From: CAYMRL01 sp964473205
GTDB taxonomy: Bacteria > Deinococcota > Deinococci > Deinococcales > Trueperaceae
Length of the DNA stretch: 64,000 bases
Assembly (NCBI GenBank): GCA_964473205.1
Contig: CAYYOK010000006.1
Span: forward strand, 8,153-72,152
Direction: 5' to 3'
Shown here: positions 33,412 to 42,701 of the stretch, piece after piece
Layout of the letters: every line of letters begins with the position of its first letter
Numbering within the stretch: position 1 is the first letter of the stretch
Program-made: the position numbers and the translations under genes
Notes under the pieces: model-generated
The model's database searches: none
What the model was told of the DNA's origin: nothing
The model's input: only the letters and a program-made list of their open reading frames with translations

Positions 33412-34969
33412 CGCTCTCGGCGCGCGCCGCGGCGGCGCCCAAGCGGTCCGCGAGCCGGTCCGGCAGCAGCGAGGCCGCCGACCTCAGCAACCACGCCGCG
33501 CCGTCGCCCAAGAAGAGCCGCGGGAAGCGCATGACCGCAGCCAGAGCCGCTGCGCCCGCCGCGCCCAGAGCCGCGAGGAGGGTGACGATGTCGGGGGCCG
33601 CCGCGAGGCGCAGCGCCGTCGCGACGGCCAGCGAGAGGCTGCCGCAGAGCAGCGTCAGCGGAGCGGCGGCCATGGCGGCGGCGAGCAGGCGGCGCCAACT
33701 CTCGCCGACGATCGCGAGCGAGAGCGCGGTCGACGCCAGGTGGTTGGTGAGGAGAGCGAGGGTCACGCCGATCACCACGCCGCTCAGACCGAACCGCAGG
33801 CCGAGCAGCGCGAACGCAACGATACAGCAGGCGTAGACGACCTGCAGCAGCGCCCGCCTGAACACGACGGCCTTGGCTCGCGCCACGACGGCGTTGAGGC
33901 GATCGGTCACGCGCAGCACCATCGTCAGCGCGAACACCTGCAGGGGACCGACGACGTCGCGCCACTGGCCGCCCAGCAGCACCGCGACGACCTCGCCCGC
34001 CAGCACGCTCAGGACGACGCCGACCGGCACGGTGAGCAGGGCGATCGTGGCGGCCGCCCTGAGGTAGGAGCGGGCGAGCTCGCGCTCCTCGCCCTGGATG
34101 CGCGACAGCGACGGGAACAGCACCCTGTCTATCGCCCCGCCGATCAGGCCGGCGGGCATGCCCATCAGCTGGTAGGCGCGGCTGTAGACGCCGAGAGCCG
34201 TAGCGCCCAGGCCCCTGGCGACGATCAGGTTGTCCGCCTGAAGGGCGACGAAGTTGGCGATGCGCGCGACCGAGTAACCGGAGCCGAAACGCAACAGCCC
34301 GGCCAGCGTCGCGGCGGAGAGGTCGGCGCGCAGGCCGTGCCGCTGGAGCGCCAGGGTCATCGCGCTCCTCAGCGCCGTCTGCGAGAGGTGGGCGCCGACG
34401 AGCGCCCAGACGCCCATCCCCGAGGCTGCGAGCACGAGCCCGACGACCCCGTAGCCGAACGCGTAGCTGGCGACCTCGATCACGGCGATGGCGCGAAAGC
34501 GCATGGCGCGCGTCAGCAGCGCCTCCGAGGTGGCGGCAAGCCCTCTAACCAGCAGCCCAGCGGCCAGAGCGCGCAGGACCGCCGCCGACTCCGGGATCCC
34601 GAGCTGCCCGGCGACGAGCGGCGCCAGCAGCGCCAGCGCCGAGGCCAACACGGCGGCGAACACGGCGGAGAGCCAGAAGCCGGTCGCCACCACACCCGGG
34701 GTCAGGTCCTGGCGCTGGACCAGGGCCTGGTTGACGCCTAGCTGGGTGAAGATCGCCGCGAAGTTCACGACCACCGTCGCGGCCGCGACGACGCCGAAGT
34801 CCTCGGGTGTCAGCAGCCGCGCCAGCAGCGTCAACACCGCGACCTGCATCACCATCTGGACGGCGGCGCTCGACATCGTCCAGGCCATGCCTCCGACCAC
34901 CTTGCCGGCTTTCGGCCGCGCCTCGCCGGCTTGTGGCCGGACCTCGTCGGCTTCTGGCCGGGCCGTCAC
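33404..34969 (-). CDS. Lipid-linked oligosaccharide flippase (Wzx/MOP superfamily)
   Basis: 521 residues, about 12-14 predicted membrane helices. The opening segment after a 30-residue hydrophilic lead (MAWTMSSAAVQMVMQVAVLTLLARLLTPEDFG) is typical of polysaccharide-transport Wzx/WzxC-type proteins, as is the YSRAYQLMGMPAGLIGGAIDRVLFPSLSR section. It would flip undecaprenyl-linked repeat units across the inner membrane. Start and stop overlap the flanking genes in the operon. Confidence 0.9.
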   Translation of the reverse strand: MTARPEADEVRPQAGEARPKAGKVVGGMAWTMSSAAVQMVMQVAVLTLLARLLTPEDFGVVAAATVVVNFAAIFTQLGVNQALVQRQDLTPGVVATGFWLSAVFAAVLASALALLAPLVAGQLGIPESAAVLRALAAGLLVRGLAATSEALLTRAMRFRAIAVIEVASYAFGYGVVGLVLAASGMGVWALVGAHLSQTALRSAMTLALQRHGLRADLSAATLAGLLRFGSGYSVARIANFVALQADNLIVARGLGATALGVYSRAYQLMGMPAGLIGGAIDRVLFPSLSRIQGEERELARSYLRAAATIALLTVPVGVVLSVLAGEVVAVLLGGQWRDVVGPLQVFALTMVLRVTDRLNAVVARAKAVVFRRALLQVVYACCIVAFALLGLRFGLSGVVIGVTLALLTNHLASTALSLAIVGESWRRLLAAAMAAAPLTLLCGSLSLAVATALRLAAAPDIVTLLAALGAAGAAALAAVMRFPRLFLGDGAAWLLRSAASLLPDRLADRLGAAAARAESGG

Positions 34970-36075
34970 CGTCTGCGCTCCCGCAACGCCTCTTCGTAGA
35001 CGGCGAAGGTGCGCTCGAACATCGTCTCGAACCTGAACTCGTGCTCGTAGCGCTCTCTGCCGGCGGCACCCATGCGCGACCGGGCCTCGGCGTCACCGAT
35101 GAGCCGCCTCAGACGGTCGGCCAGCGCCTCCGGATCCCCGGGCGGCACGACGAAGCCGTTGACGCCGTCGGCGATCGCCTCGCGCACGCCGCCCACGTCG
35201 GACGCGACGGCCGGCAGGCCGGCCCTCATCGCCTCGAGCACGCTGCGAGGGAAGCCCTCCCAGCGCGTGGCGAGCACGAAGACCTGAGCCCGAGCCAGCA
35301 CGGCGGCCACGTCGTTCCGGACCCCGAGGAAGCTCACCCTCTCCGCCAGCGAGAGCTCCTCGACCAACGCCCTGACCGCCTCCTCCTCGGGACCGTTCCC
35401 CACGAGATCGAGCGTCCAGGCCAGATCCTTGCAGCCGGCCAGGGCCGTCAACAGGGTCAGATGGTCCTTGGGCGGGTCGAAGCGAGCCACCATCACCAGC
35501 CGCGGCGGGTCCTCGGCCGGATCGGCTCTCAGGTCCTCGGTCACGTCGGGCATGCCGTTGTGAACGACGACGTGCCGGGCCGGCGAGCCGACGCGGCGCG
35601 CCAGGGCGAGGTCGCGCTCGTACTCGCAGACGTCGACGATGCGCGTGGCCAGCGGCGCCGCGAGGCGCTCGATGACGCCGTAGACCGCCGCCTCCAAGCC
35701 GGGGATCCCCGTCGTGAAGCTCCAGCCGTGCGCGGTGTAGATGACCGGGATACCGCCGCCCCACAGCGCCAGGCGTCCAACGACGCCGGCCTTGGCCGTA
35801 TGCAGCGACACCAGGTCGGGTCCGAAGCGCACGATGGCCCGCCGCATCTCGGCCACGGCCCTGACGTCGCTGACGGGCCGGATCGCTCGATGCAGGTGCC
35901 AGAGCGGCTCGTAGGGAACCCCGTGCGCGACGACGTCGGCCGCGAACGGTCCCTCCTGCCCGCCGAGCACCAGCACAGCGTGACCGCGCTCCTGCATGGC
36001 CAGAGCCATGTCCCTGATGTGGACGTTGCTTCCACCGACGACGTCTGAGCGGGTGGAGACGTAGACGACCCTCAC
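34966..36075 (-). CDS. Glycosyltransferase family 4
   Basis: 369 residues from the GTG at 36075 overlapping the upstream stop (GTGA). GT-B fold with YVSTRSDVVGGSNVHIRDMA at the N-terminus, HGWSF in the first domain, VMVARFDPPKDH at the domain junction and the EGFPRSVLEAM E-x7-E donor motif near residue 285. GT4 enzymes transfer sugars from NDP- or lipid-linked donors with retention. It probably adds a sugar to the surface polysaccharide repeat unit in the cytoplasm. Confidence 0.92.
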   Translation of the reverse strand: MRVVYVSTRSDVVGGSNVHIRDMALAMQERGHAVLVLGGQEGPFAADVVAHGVPYEPLWHLHRAIRPVSDVRAVAEMRRAIVRFGPDLVSLHTAKAGVVGRLALWGGGIPVIYTAHGWSFTTGIPGLEAAVYGVIERLAAPLATRIVDVCEYERDLALARRVGSPARHVVVHNGMPDVTEDLRADPAEDPPRLVMVARFDPPKDHLTLLTALAGCKDLAWTLDLVGNGPEEEAVRALVEELSLAERVSFLGVRNDVAAVLARAQVFVLATRWEGFPRSVLEAMRAGLPAVASDVGGVREAIADGVNGFVVPPGDPEALADRLRRLIGDAEARSRMGAAGRERYEHEFRFETMFERTFAVYEEALRERRR

Positions 36076-37256
36076 CGGCGACCACCGCCGGCGCCGCCAT
36101 CTGCGCCCTCGCGGCCGCCGATGGTCTCCCTCACCACGGCCTGCCACATGCCGGCGACCTCGTGCAGGCCGAACCTCCGGTGAACGGCGTCTCGCGCCGC
36201 GAGGGCGACAGTTCGCCGGCTCGCGGGCGGCGCGGCCATCAGCCGCTCCATCGCCGCCGCCACGTCGCGCGCATCGGGTGAGGCTGCGAGCCAACCGGTG
36301 ACGCCGTCCTCGATGAGCTCAGGAACGCCGCCGACCGCCGTGCCGACGCAGGGCAGCGCCGCCGCCATGGCTTCCATGACGGAGTTGGGGAGCCCCTCCC
36401 ACTCGGAGGCGAGCACGAAGGCGTCCGCCGCGCCGAGCAAGCGGGACACGTCAGGTTCGAAGCCGAGAAAGCTGACCGCCGGCCGTAGGCTCAGCCGCGC
36501 GGCGAGGTCGGCGAGCTCCTCGGCGAGGGAGCCGTCGCCGGCCACGAGCAGCCGCGCCTCGGGGTGTCGGGTCCGCAACGCGGCGAAGGCGGCGAGCAGG
36601 CCGCCGTAGTTCTTCTGGGGCTCGAGCCTGCCGACCGCGAGCCATACGAAGTCGTTCGGCGCCAACGACAGCGCGGCGCGCGCCGCCGCGCGCTCGCCGC
36701 CCGCCAAGGGGCGCACCCTGCCGAGGGCGTTGGGCACCACCCGCAGCGTCGCGGCGCGCACCACGCCGCGGCTCAGCAGGGCGTCGGCAGCGAGCCGTGA
36801 GTTGACCACCACGGCCTTGGCGAGAGGGTTGGTCAGGCGCTCGAGTAGGTCGGCCAGGCGCGCGCCGCGCCGGCTTCCGCCGCCGAAGCGCACGTTGCGG
36901 ATCGACGAGACCACCGGCACGCCGCACCATGCGCCCGCCAGGCGCCCGAGCAGGTTCGCCTGCAGCAGGAACGTGATCATGCAGTCGGGGCGCAGTCTGC
37001 GAAGCGCGCGCACCAGGGCGAGGAGCGCTCCGACGCCCGCACGCGCTCCGCGCGACGCCAGCGCCTCGTGCTCGATCCCGTGGGTCGCGAGGACAGCGCC
37101 GAGGGGTCCCTCGTCGCGCAGCGTCAGCACCGCGACCTGCCAGCCCCTGGCTTGCAGCTCGACGGCCAGCCTGACGAGCTGCGTCTCGGCGCCACCGATC
37201 TCCAGGTCGTTGGTCAGGAAGACGACCTTGGTCGGCGATCCGCCGGAACCGGTCAT
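36072..37256 (-). CDS. Glycosyltransferase family 4
   Basis: 394 residues. FLTNDLEIGGAETQLVRLA (GGAE motif), VAVGRLEPQKNYGGLL and the donor motif EWEGLPNSVMEAMA define a GT4 enzyme. The C-terminus ends in a Gly/Arg-rich tail. It lies between the O-antigen ligase-like gene and a second GT4, in the same operon. Confidence 0.93.
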   Translation of the reverse strand: MTGSGGSPTKVVFLTNDLEIGGAETQLVRLAVELQARGWQVAVLTLRDEGPLGAVLATHGIEHEALASRGARAGVGALLALVRALRRLRPDCMITFLLQANLLGRLAGAWCGVPVVSSIRNVRFGGGSRRGARLADLLERLTNPLAKAVVVNSRLAADALLSRGVVRAATLRVVPNALGRVRPLAGGERAAARAALSLAPNDFVWLAVGRLEPQKNYGGLLAAFAALRTRHPEARLLVAGDGSLAEELADLAARLSLRPAVSFLGFEPDVSRLLGAADAFVLASEWEGLPNSVMEAMAAALPCVGTAVGGVPELIEDGVTGWLAASPDARDVAAAMERLMAAPPASRRTVALAARDAVHRRFGLHEVAGMWQAVVRETIGGREGADGGAGGGRR

Positions 37257-37290
37257 GGCGTGCCCTCCGCCGCTCGGCTGGCAGTGTCGG

Positions 37291-38988
37291 TCATGCGGCG
37301 CTCCCGGCCGGCTGGCCGGAAGGGCCGGCAGATCCGAGGTACGCGAGCCACAGGGGCACGAACAGCGCGGGGTAGAAGAGGGTCAGGTCGACCAAGTTGA
37401 GGAGCAAGGCTATCACCAGGGCGAGCGCGGCCAGTCGCTCGCCCGACCCGATCAGACGCCGCAGCATCAGCATCAGGCAGGCGAGGAGGGCGAGCGCCAG
37501 CGGCCAGCCGAACTCCGCCGCGAGCCCGAGCAGCGAGTGAGCGTGATCGGCCCGGTAGCGCGGCCCCTGGGCTTCGGGGAGGGCGAACTCGTGGTAGTGG
37601 CGCAGGTTGCCGTGGCCGACGCCCGTCAGCGGCCACTCCTTCGCGAGGTCGAGCGCGCTGCCCCACACCTGGATCCTCGCCAGATTGTTCGTGTCTTCCA
37701 ACACCGAGCTCCAGCTAGGACCGAAGAGAGCGGCCGCGGCCACCGCGCCTGCCAGCACCGCGGCGATCGCGACGCGTGGCCCGCGAGCGACGGGCAGAAG
37801 CACCGCCAGGCCGATGCCGGCCAGGAGCGCGCCGGCGTAGCCAGCGTGGCTGCCCGCCACGACTACGGCCACCAGCGCCATGGCTGCGGCGACGGGCGCC
37901 ACGCGCAGGGGCCGCGCGGACAGCGCCAGCGCCGAGAGGGCCGTGACCAACGCCGCGTGGGCGAGCACGTTGGGGTCTCCCAGCGTGCCGGCGACGCGGG
38001 AAGGCGCGCCGATCACGAACTGGCCGAGCGCGACGGCGAGCTGCACGCCGAGGCCGGCGAGCAGACCCGACGAGACGACTCCATGCCCCAGCGCGCTCAG
38101 CGCCAGTCGGGCGGTCGGCGTGATCAGGACCAGGGCAGCCGCCAGACCCGCCCACCAGACGAGGCCCGCGTACCACGGCAGGACGCTCGAGCGCGGTCGG
38201 TAGGCTCCGGCCTCGCCCCCCTCGACGAGCTGCGCGAAGCCAATGTCCAGAACCGTCCAGTCGCCTCGCAAGCCGGCGAGGTGGAGCAGGCGCAGGCGCT
38301 GCGGACCGTCCTGCGGCGGCAGCGTCGCGGTCAGGCGCAACACGCCCGGCCCCACGGCCTCTACGAGCGTGCCGGGGCGAAGCTGACCCTCGCGCGTCCT
38401 GAGCACCAACTCGCCCCCGAAGTCCGATCCGTCGTGCCTGACGAGAACGGACACGGTGTACGCCAACCTGGGCGCGATGGCGACCTCCTGCAGGGTACGC
38501 ACCTCGGTGTAGCGGTCGCCGCTGGCAGGGTCGAAGGCGCCGATGCGCCAGAGGCCGGGCTCGAGGGCGCGGACGTACTCCCCCTCCCCCAAGGCGCGGG
38601 TCCAGCCACGCAGCCAGGCGAGGTCGCTGTTGGCGATGAGGTTCGGAGCGCCGTGCCCAGCCGGGAGCGGCTGGGGCGAGGTGCCGCTGGGGTCGAGAGA
38701 TCGCGGAGCCAAGGCTCCATCAAGATCGACAGGCGGCGCGGGACGCACCAGGACCTGGCTCCCGAGCTGAGCCAGGCAGCCGAGCGCGGCGATCGCGATC
38801 ACGAGGCGCGTCTCGCGTCGCCACAACGACCTCGCGATGCCGTAGCGGATGGCGAGCAGCGCGCCCAACGGCATGGCGACGGCCAGGAAGACCTCCGGCA
38901 GAACCGGCCCCGAAGCGATCAGGAGCAGCAGCGCCGGCCGCATCCAGCGCCGGCCGGCCGGCGTCCGACCTTGCGACAGGTGGGCCAC
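37291..38988 (-). CDS. O-antigen ligase/polymerase (Wzy/WaaL family) with large extracytoplasmic domain
   Basis: 565 residues from the GTG at 38988 (GAGGGG just upstream); an internal ATG at 38943 is an alternative. Two N-terminal membrane segments are followed by an insert of about 160 residues (roughly 90-270) that looks like a beta-rich carbohydrate-binding domain (GHGAPNLIANSDLAWLRGW, then LEPGLWRIG). Then comes a polytopic part with the Wzy_C signature: RIQVWGSALDLAKEWPLTGVGHGN and RADHAHSLLGLAAEFG. Members polymerise repeat units or ligate glycans to a lipid or protein acceptor. Confidence 0.85.
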   Translation of the reverse strand: MAHLSQGRTPAGRRWMRPALLLLIASGPVLPEVFLAVAMPLGALLAIRYGIARSLWRRETRLVIAIAALGCLAQLGSQVLVRPAPPVDLDGALAPRSLDPSGTSPQPLPAGHGAPNLIANSDLAWLRGWTRALGEGEYVRALEPGLWRIGAFDPASGDRYTEVRTLQEVAIAPRLAYTVSVLVRHDGSDFGGELVLRTREGQLRPGTLVEAVGPGVLRLTATLPPQDGPQRLRLLHLAGLRGDWTVLDIGFAQLVEGGEAGAYRPRSSVLPWYAGLVWWAGLAAALVLITPTARLALSALGHGVVSSGLLAGLGVQLAVALGQFVIGAPSRVAGTLGDPNVLAHAALVTALSALALSARPLRVAPVAAAMALVAVVVAGSHAGYAGALLAGIGLAVLLPVARGPRVAIAAVLAGAVAAAALFGPSWSSVLEDTNNLARIQVWGSALDLAKEWPLTGVGHGNLRHYHEFALPEAQGPRYRADHAHSLLGLAAEFGWPLALALLACLMLMLRRLIGSGERLAALALVIALLLNLVDLTLFYPALFVPLWLAYLGSAGPSGQPAGSAA

Positions 38989-38993
38989 GCCCC

Positions 38994-40364
38994 TCAGCCC
39001 TCGCGTCCGGTGGCGCCAAAGGGCGTCCGCAAGGCCAGGTCGAGCCGCGCTAAGCTCGCTGCCGCCACGAACCACAGCATCGGCAGGGTGGTGCCGCCGA
39101 ACGAGTCGCTCGACATGTTCGACGCCAGGTAGGTGAGGCAGGCCAGCGCGTAGCCGATGAGCGAGAGCTTGTCGGGGTAGGCCTGGCCCGGGCCTCTCAG
39201 CGCCAGCCGGACGCACGCCAGCGAGACGAGCGCGACGAACGCCAGCAGCGCGCCCAGCGCTGCCAGACCCGGCAGGCCGAGGGTCAGGAAGTAGTCGAGG
39301 ACCACGTTGTGCGCGTGAGCGAAGGGCAGGTAGTACACGGAGTTGTCGGCGCCGACGCCGGTCCAAGGGTGCTCGAGCCCGATCTGCACGGCGCTGAGCC
39401 ACAGATCCGAGCGTGAGACCACCGCCGAGGTGGCGCCTGGATCCGTGAACAGCCGCTCCAGCGTGACCAGGGTGCGCGGGTTGAACTGGCTCACGGTCAG
39501 CACCGCCACGAGGCCGATCGCCACCGTCGCTGCGCCCAGCGCCAGGCCGAGAGCCAGGCGCCGTGCCAGTCGCCTTATCGGCTCCAGGGCGAGCATCGTC
39601 GTCAGCGGCACGACCACCGCCAGCAGCAACAGGTTCGCCTTCGAGCCGGTCAGGGCGATGCCGGCGGCGATTACCACCAGAACGAGCCAGGGCCAGACGC
39701 GCGCGGGGCGCTTGAGGGCGTTGGCCAGCGCGATGGGCACGAGCGTCGTCAACAGCATCGCGAGCTGGTTGGGGTGGTTGAGGAGGGCTTGCGCACGGTC
39801 GCCGTAGCGGATGGTCAGCTCGCCCAGCGGCGCGAGGAAGAAGCCGGCCACTGCCACGCCCACGGAGACGACGGCGCCGGTCAGCAGGTAGCGCTCGAGG
39901 GTCTCGAGCCGCGAGCGCCGGTCCAAGAAGCGGCACAGGACCGCGAGCAGCAAGATGGCGAGGAGGTAGCGGCCGCAGAAGCGCAGCACCGAGATGCCGT
40001 CGATGGCGGCGGTCGCGGAGATGGCGGCGCTGGCTATGAGAAGCGCGCAGGAGACGACGAGGCCCGTGAGCAACCTGCGCGCCTGCGGGCCGAGCGCGGT
40101 CACCCCGCTGGACCTGGAGAGCGCGAGATGCGCGACGTAGGCGAACAGCAGCAGGGCCGACGCGATCTCGACCGGCTGCAGGTTGAGCACCCCGACGCCG
40201 ACACCCCTGCCGACCCAGAGCGACAAGCCGAGCAGCGCCAGGAGCGCGCGCACCGGCAGCTTGATCACCGGCGACCCGGGCGCTGGCAGCTCGGGCACCG
40301 ATAGCTCGGGCGCCGGCGGCGCGGGCACTGGTTGCTCGGGCACTGGTCGTTCGGACGCCGTCAC
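38994..40364 (-). CDS. O-antigen ligase/polymerase (Wzy/WaaL family)
   Basis: 456 residues from the GTG at 40364 overlapping the upstream stop. A Pro/Glu/Val-rich cytoplasmic tail (PVPEQPVPAPPAPE...) precedes about 12 membrane helices. The Wzy_C region reads SRSDLWLSAVQIGLEHPWTGVG, then PFAHAHNVVLDYFLTLGLPG. LNHPNQLAMLL and LTGSKANLLLL are typical of the family. It sits next to another Wzy-like gene without the extracytoplasmic insert seen there, so one of the pair may polymerise and the other ligate. Confidence 0.88.
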   Translation of the reverse strand: MTASERPVPEQPVPAPPAPELSVPELPAPGSPVIKLPVRALLALLGLSLWVGRGVGVGVLNLQPVEIASALLLFAYVAHLALSRSSGVTALGPQARRLLTGLVVSCALLIASAAISATAAIDGISVLRFCGRYLLAILLLAVLCRFLDRRSRLETLERYLLTGAVVSVGVAVAGFFLAPLGELTIRYGDRAQALLNHPNQLAMLLTTLVPIALANALKRPARVWPWLVLVVIAAGIALTGSKANLLLLAVVVPLTTMLALEPIRRLARRLALGLALGAATVAIGLVAVLTVSQFNPRTLVTLERLFTDPGATSAVVSRSDLWLSAVQIGLEHPWTGVGADNSVYYLPFAHAHNVVLDYFLTLGLPGLAALGALLAFVALVSLACVRLALRGPGQAYPDKLSLIGYALACLTYLASNMSSDSFGGTTLPMLWFVAAASLARLDLALRTPFGATGREG

Positions 40365-41530
40365 GCTGCGTCCAGTCCTAGCACCGACCGGTAGATCTCG
40401 ACGAGGCTCGCGACCATCGTCGCGCCGGAGAAGCGCGCCTCGGCTGCCGCTCTGCCGCTCCTGCCCATCGCCGTCCGCAGCCCGGGGTCGCTCAGCAGCG
40501 CGTCCAGAGCCTCGACGTAGGCCTCGAAGCCGGCGGCGTCCACGATCATGCCTGCCACACCGTCCTCGACGGCCTCCCTCATGCCGGCGACATCGGTGGC
40601 CACGACCGGCACGCCGCTGGCCTGCGCCTCGATCACGGCCCGCGGGAACGCCTCCCCGAACGGCGCGGAGGGCAGCGTCAGCAGGTCGCTGGCGCGCAGC
40701 AGGTCGGGAACGTCGTCGCGGGCGCCGAGCAGGTGCACGTGCTCGGGAGCCGGCGCGGCGGCCGCCAGCCTCTCGACCTCGCGCACGTACTCCGCGGGAC
40801 CGAGCGGAGCGCCGATCAGCAGGACCTGCAGCTCGTGGCGGCGCTGCAGCTCGGCCGCGGCGCGCAGCACCCAGTCGGGCCGCTTCCTCGCGAACAGGTT
40901 GCCTACGAACGTCAGGCAGAGCCGCTCGGGATCGAGGCCGGCTGCGCGCTTCGCGGCGGCGACGTCTTCCGCCGGATGGAAGCGCTGTAGGTCGACGACG
41001 TTGTGAAGGGTCGTGGCGGGCGGCAGCTTCACGGAGCTGCCGGCGAAGCGATTGACCTTGTTGGCCTCGGCCACGAAGACCACGTGGTCGGCGAGGCGCG
41101 CGCGCAGCCCGTCGAGCAGCCGGTTCGGCCGTTCCTGCCTCACGTGCCAGACGAGAGGTACGCCCGCGCGCCTGGCTGCCAGCCCCCAAGGCAGCACCAG
41201 CCTGTCCTCGTTGACGTGCACCACGTCGACCGCGTGGCGCTTCAGCGACCTGAGCGCCTGACGGTACACGGCGAAGTAGGTCGGGACCGCGCGCAGCTTG
41301 CCGAGCGCACTGACGGTGCTCCTCCGCAGCGTCGTGGAGGAGACCGCGTCGTGATCGTGGAACGCCGGCTCGACGCCCACCGAACGGAAGAGCTTGGCCG
41401 ACGGCCCCTCGCGCGGAACGAGAGCCACGGGCTCTACGCCGCCCTCCGCGACCATGCGCCGCATCATCTCGGACGCCGACACGACGGCGCCGCCGATCTG
41501 CACGCCGACGAAGGGGAACAGGACTCGCAT
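40361..41530 (-). CDS. Glycosyltransferase family 4
   Basis: 389 residues from ATG 41530; a GTG at 41539 overlapping the upstream stop would add three residues. It has FPFVGVQIGGAVVSASEMMRR, DVVHVNEDRLVLPWGLA, FVGNLFARKRPDWVLRAA and the donor motif FGEAFPRAVIEAQASG. It is the second gene of the minus-strand polysaccharide operon. Confidence 0.92.
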   Translation of the reverse strand: MRVLFPFVGVQIGGAVVSASEMMRRMVAEGGVEPVALVPREGPSAKLFRSVGVEPAFHDHDAVSSTTLRRSTVSALGKLRAVPTYFAVYRQALRSLKRHAVDVVHVNEDRLVLPWGLAARRAGVPLVWHVRQERPNRLLDGLRARLADHVVFVAEANKVNRFAGSSVKLPPATTLHNVVDLQRFHPAEDVAAAKRAAGLDPERLCLTFVGNLFARKRPDWVLRAAAELQRRHELQVLLIGAPLGPAEYVREVERLAAAAPAPEHVHLLGARDDVPDLLRASDLLTLPSAPFGEAFPRAVIEAQASGVPVVATDVAGMREAVEDGVAGMIVDAAGFEAYVEALDALLSDPGLRTAMGRSGRAAAEARFSGATMVASLVEIYRSVLGLDAA

Positions 41531-41535
41531 GGCGC

Positions 41536-42585
41536 TCACCCGGGGCCGGGCGGCTCCGCTTCCGGCAGCTCCAGCAGCGCACCCAACCGCAGGTCGTGGA
41601 TCCTCGGCTCCAGCGGCACGTAGCCGCCGGAGGGCATGAACGTCATCTCGCCGAAGTAGAGCCGTTCGCGCACGATGTAGAAGTCGACCCTGACGAACGG
41701 GAACGGCTCGGCCAGGCGCTCGGCCGCTGCGAGCATCGCCTCGAGCTGCGGTGGACGCTCGGGGAACTCGTGAGCCGGGACGACCAGCGGCCGGCTGCCG
41801 TGCTTCGCGCCGCGCCACGCCGGGACCACCTGCCAGTCGCGATCGAACATGACCCTCGTCAGGCGCACGTCGCGGCCGAGGAAGACCTGGACCTGAACGG
41901 CCTTGCCGTTGAGCACCAGCACCTTGTAGTCGGCCGGCGGCGTCCCGCTCTCGTCGCTGAGGTCCTCCTCGGCGAGGATGCGGGGCGTCAGGGACTCGTA
42001 GAACCACTCGCCCAGGGTCTCGTGATGGCGGACCTTCAGCCAGCCCTCGAGCCGTTCGACCAGCTTGCGGCGATCGGCACCGGGCCGCCAGAAGGCGACG
42101 TGCCCCGACGCGTGAGTCGGCTTCAAGATGGCGCGCTCGGGAAGGCGCTCGAAAGGGAACTCCGCGGCGCTGGTGCTCACGGCATGAAGCTCCGCGAAGC
42201 TCAGCTCGGGGGCCACGGCCTTCACGTACTCGCGAACGTCGACCTTGTCGACGAGCTGCGGCATCAGCGGATGGCGGTAGTGGCGCTTCAACCACAGCAG
42301 CTTCTCGACGAACGTCCTCGGGCGCTCGATGCGCGTGAGGTAGCCGACCCGGCCAAGCCCGTAGAGCGCGGCGAAGGCGTCCTCGCTCAACACCGGCCTC
42401 AGCGCTCTGGCCGCGCCCCTGATCAGCTTCCACGACCGGGCTCTGGCCTCGTACGCCAGCTCGGTCGCCGCCTCGGCACCCCGCCGTAGCCAGCCCGCTG
42501 GAGCGGAAGGCTCCTTCGAGGCTCCAGGGTTCGCGTTCACGGCTCTTGCTCGGCTACAGGCATCGTCGGTCACCGCGATAGGCAC
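41536..42585 (-). CDS. TupA-like ATP-grasp protein
   Basis: 349 residues. It matches the TupA-like ATP-grasp family of polysaccharide loci: RTFVEKLLWLKRHYRHPLMPQLVDK, ILKPTHASGHVAF (ATP-grasp lysine region), ESLTPRILAEEDL, DYKVLVLNGKAVQVQV and VRVDFYIVRERLYFGEMTF (metal-binding Asp/Glu). Such proteins are thought to ligate an amino-acid-like group to a sugar or to polymerise amino-acid polymers such as teichuronopeptide. First gene of the eight-gene operon, with its own upstream TAGGAT. Confidence 0.85.
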   Translation of the reverse strand: MPIAVTDDACSRARAVNANPGASKEPSAPAGWLRRGAEAATELAYEARARSWKLIRGAARALRPVLSEDAFAALYGLGRVGYLTRIERPRTFVEKLLWLKRHYRHPLMPQLVDKVDVREYVKAVAPELSFAELHAVSTSAAEFPFERLPERAILKPTHASGHVAFWRPGADRRKLVERLEGWLKVRHHETLGEWFYESLTPRILAEEDLSDESGTPPADYKVLVLNGKAVQVQVFLGRDVRLTRVMFDRDWQVVPAWRGAKHGSRPLVVPAHEFPERPPQLEAMLAAAERLAEPFPFVRVDFYIVRERLYFGEMTFMPSGGYVPLEPRIHDLRLGALLELPEAEPPGPG

Positions 42586-42594
42586 GGCACGATC

Positions 42595-42600
42595 ATCCTA
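42595..42600 (-). promoter_or_regulatory. -10 element of the minus-strand polysaccharide operon
   Basis: TAGGAT on the minus strand, nine bases before the GTG at 42585. It faces away from the fusion-gene promoter at 42689, leaving about 90 bp for shared control. Confidence 0.5.
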
Positions 42601-42688
42601 CGCCGGCGGCGCCGAGCGCCGCTCGGCAGCGACCCTCGCGAGCCGAACCCGTAGGCGAGGGTCTCAGGTACCCCGAGTAGCGCGGCGT

Positions 42689-42694
42689 TACACT
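42689..42694 (+). promoter_or_regulatory. Leaderless -10 element, polymerase-PGT fusion gene
   Basis: TACACT seven bases before the ATG at 42702. Confidence 0.65.
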
Positions 42695-42701
42695 CTGCCT
42701 G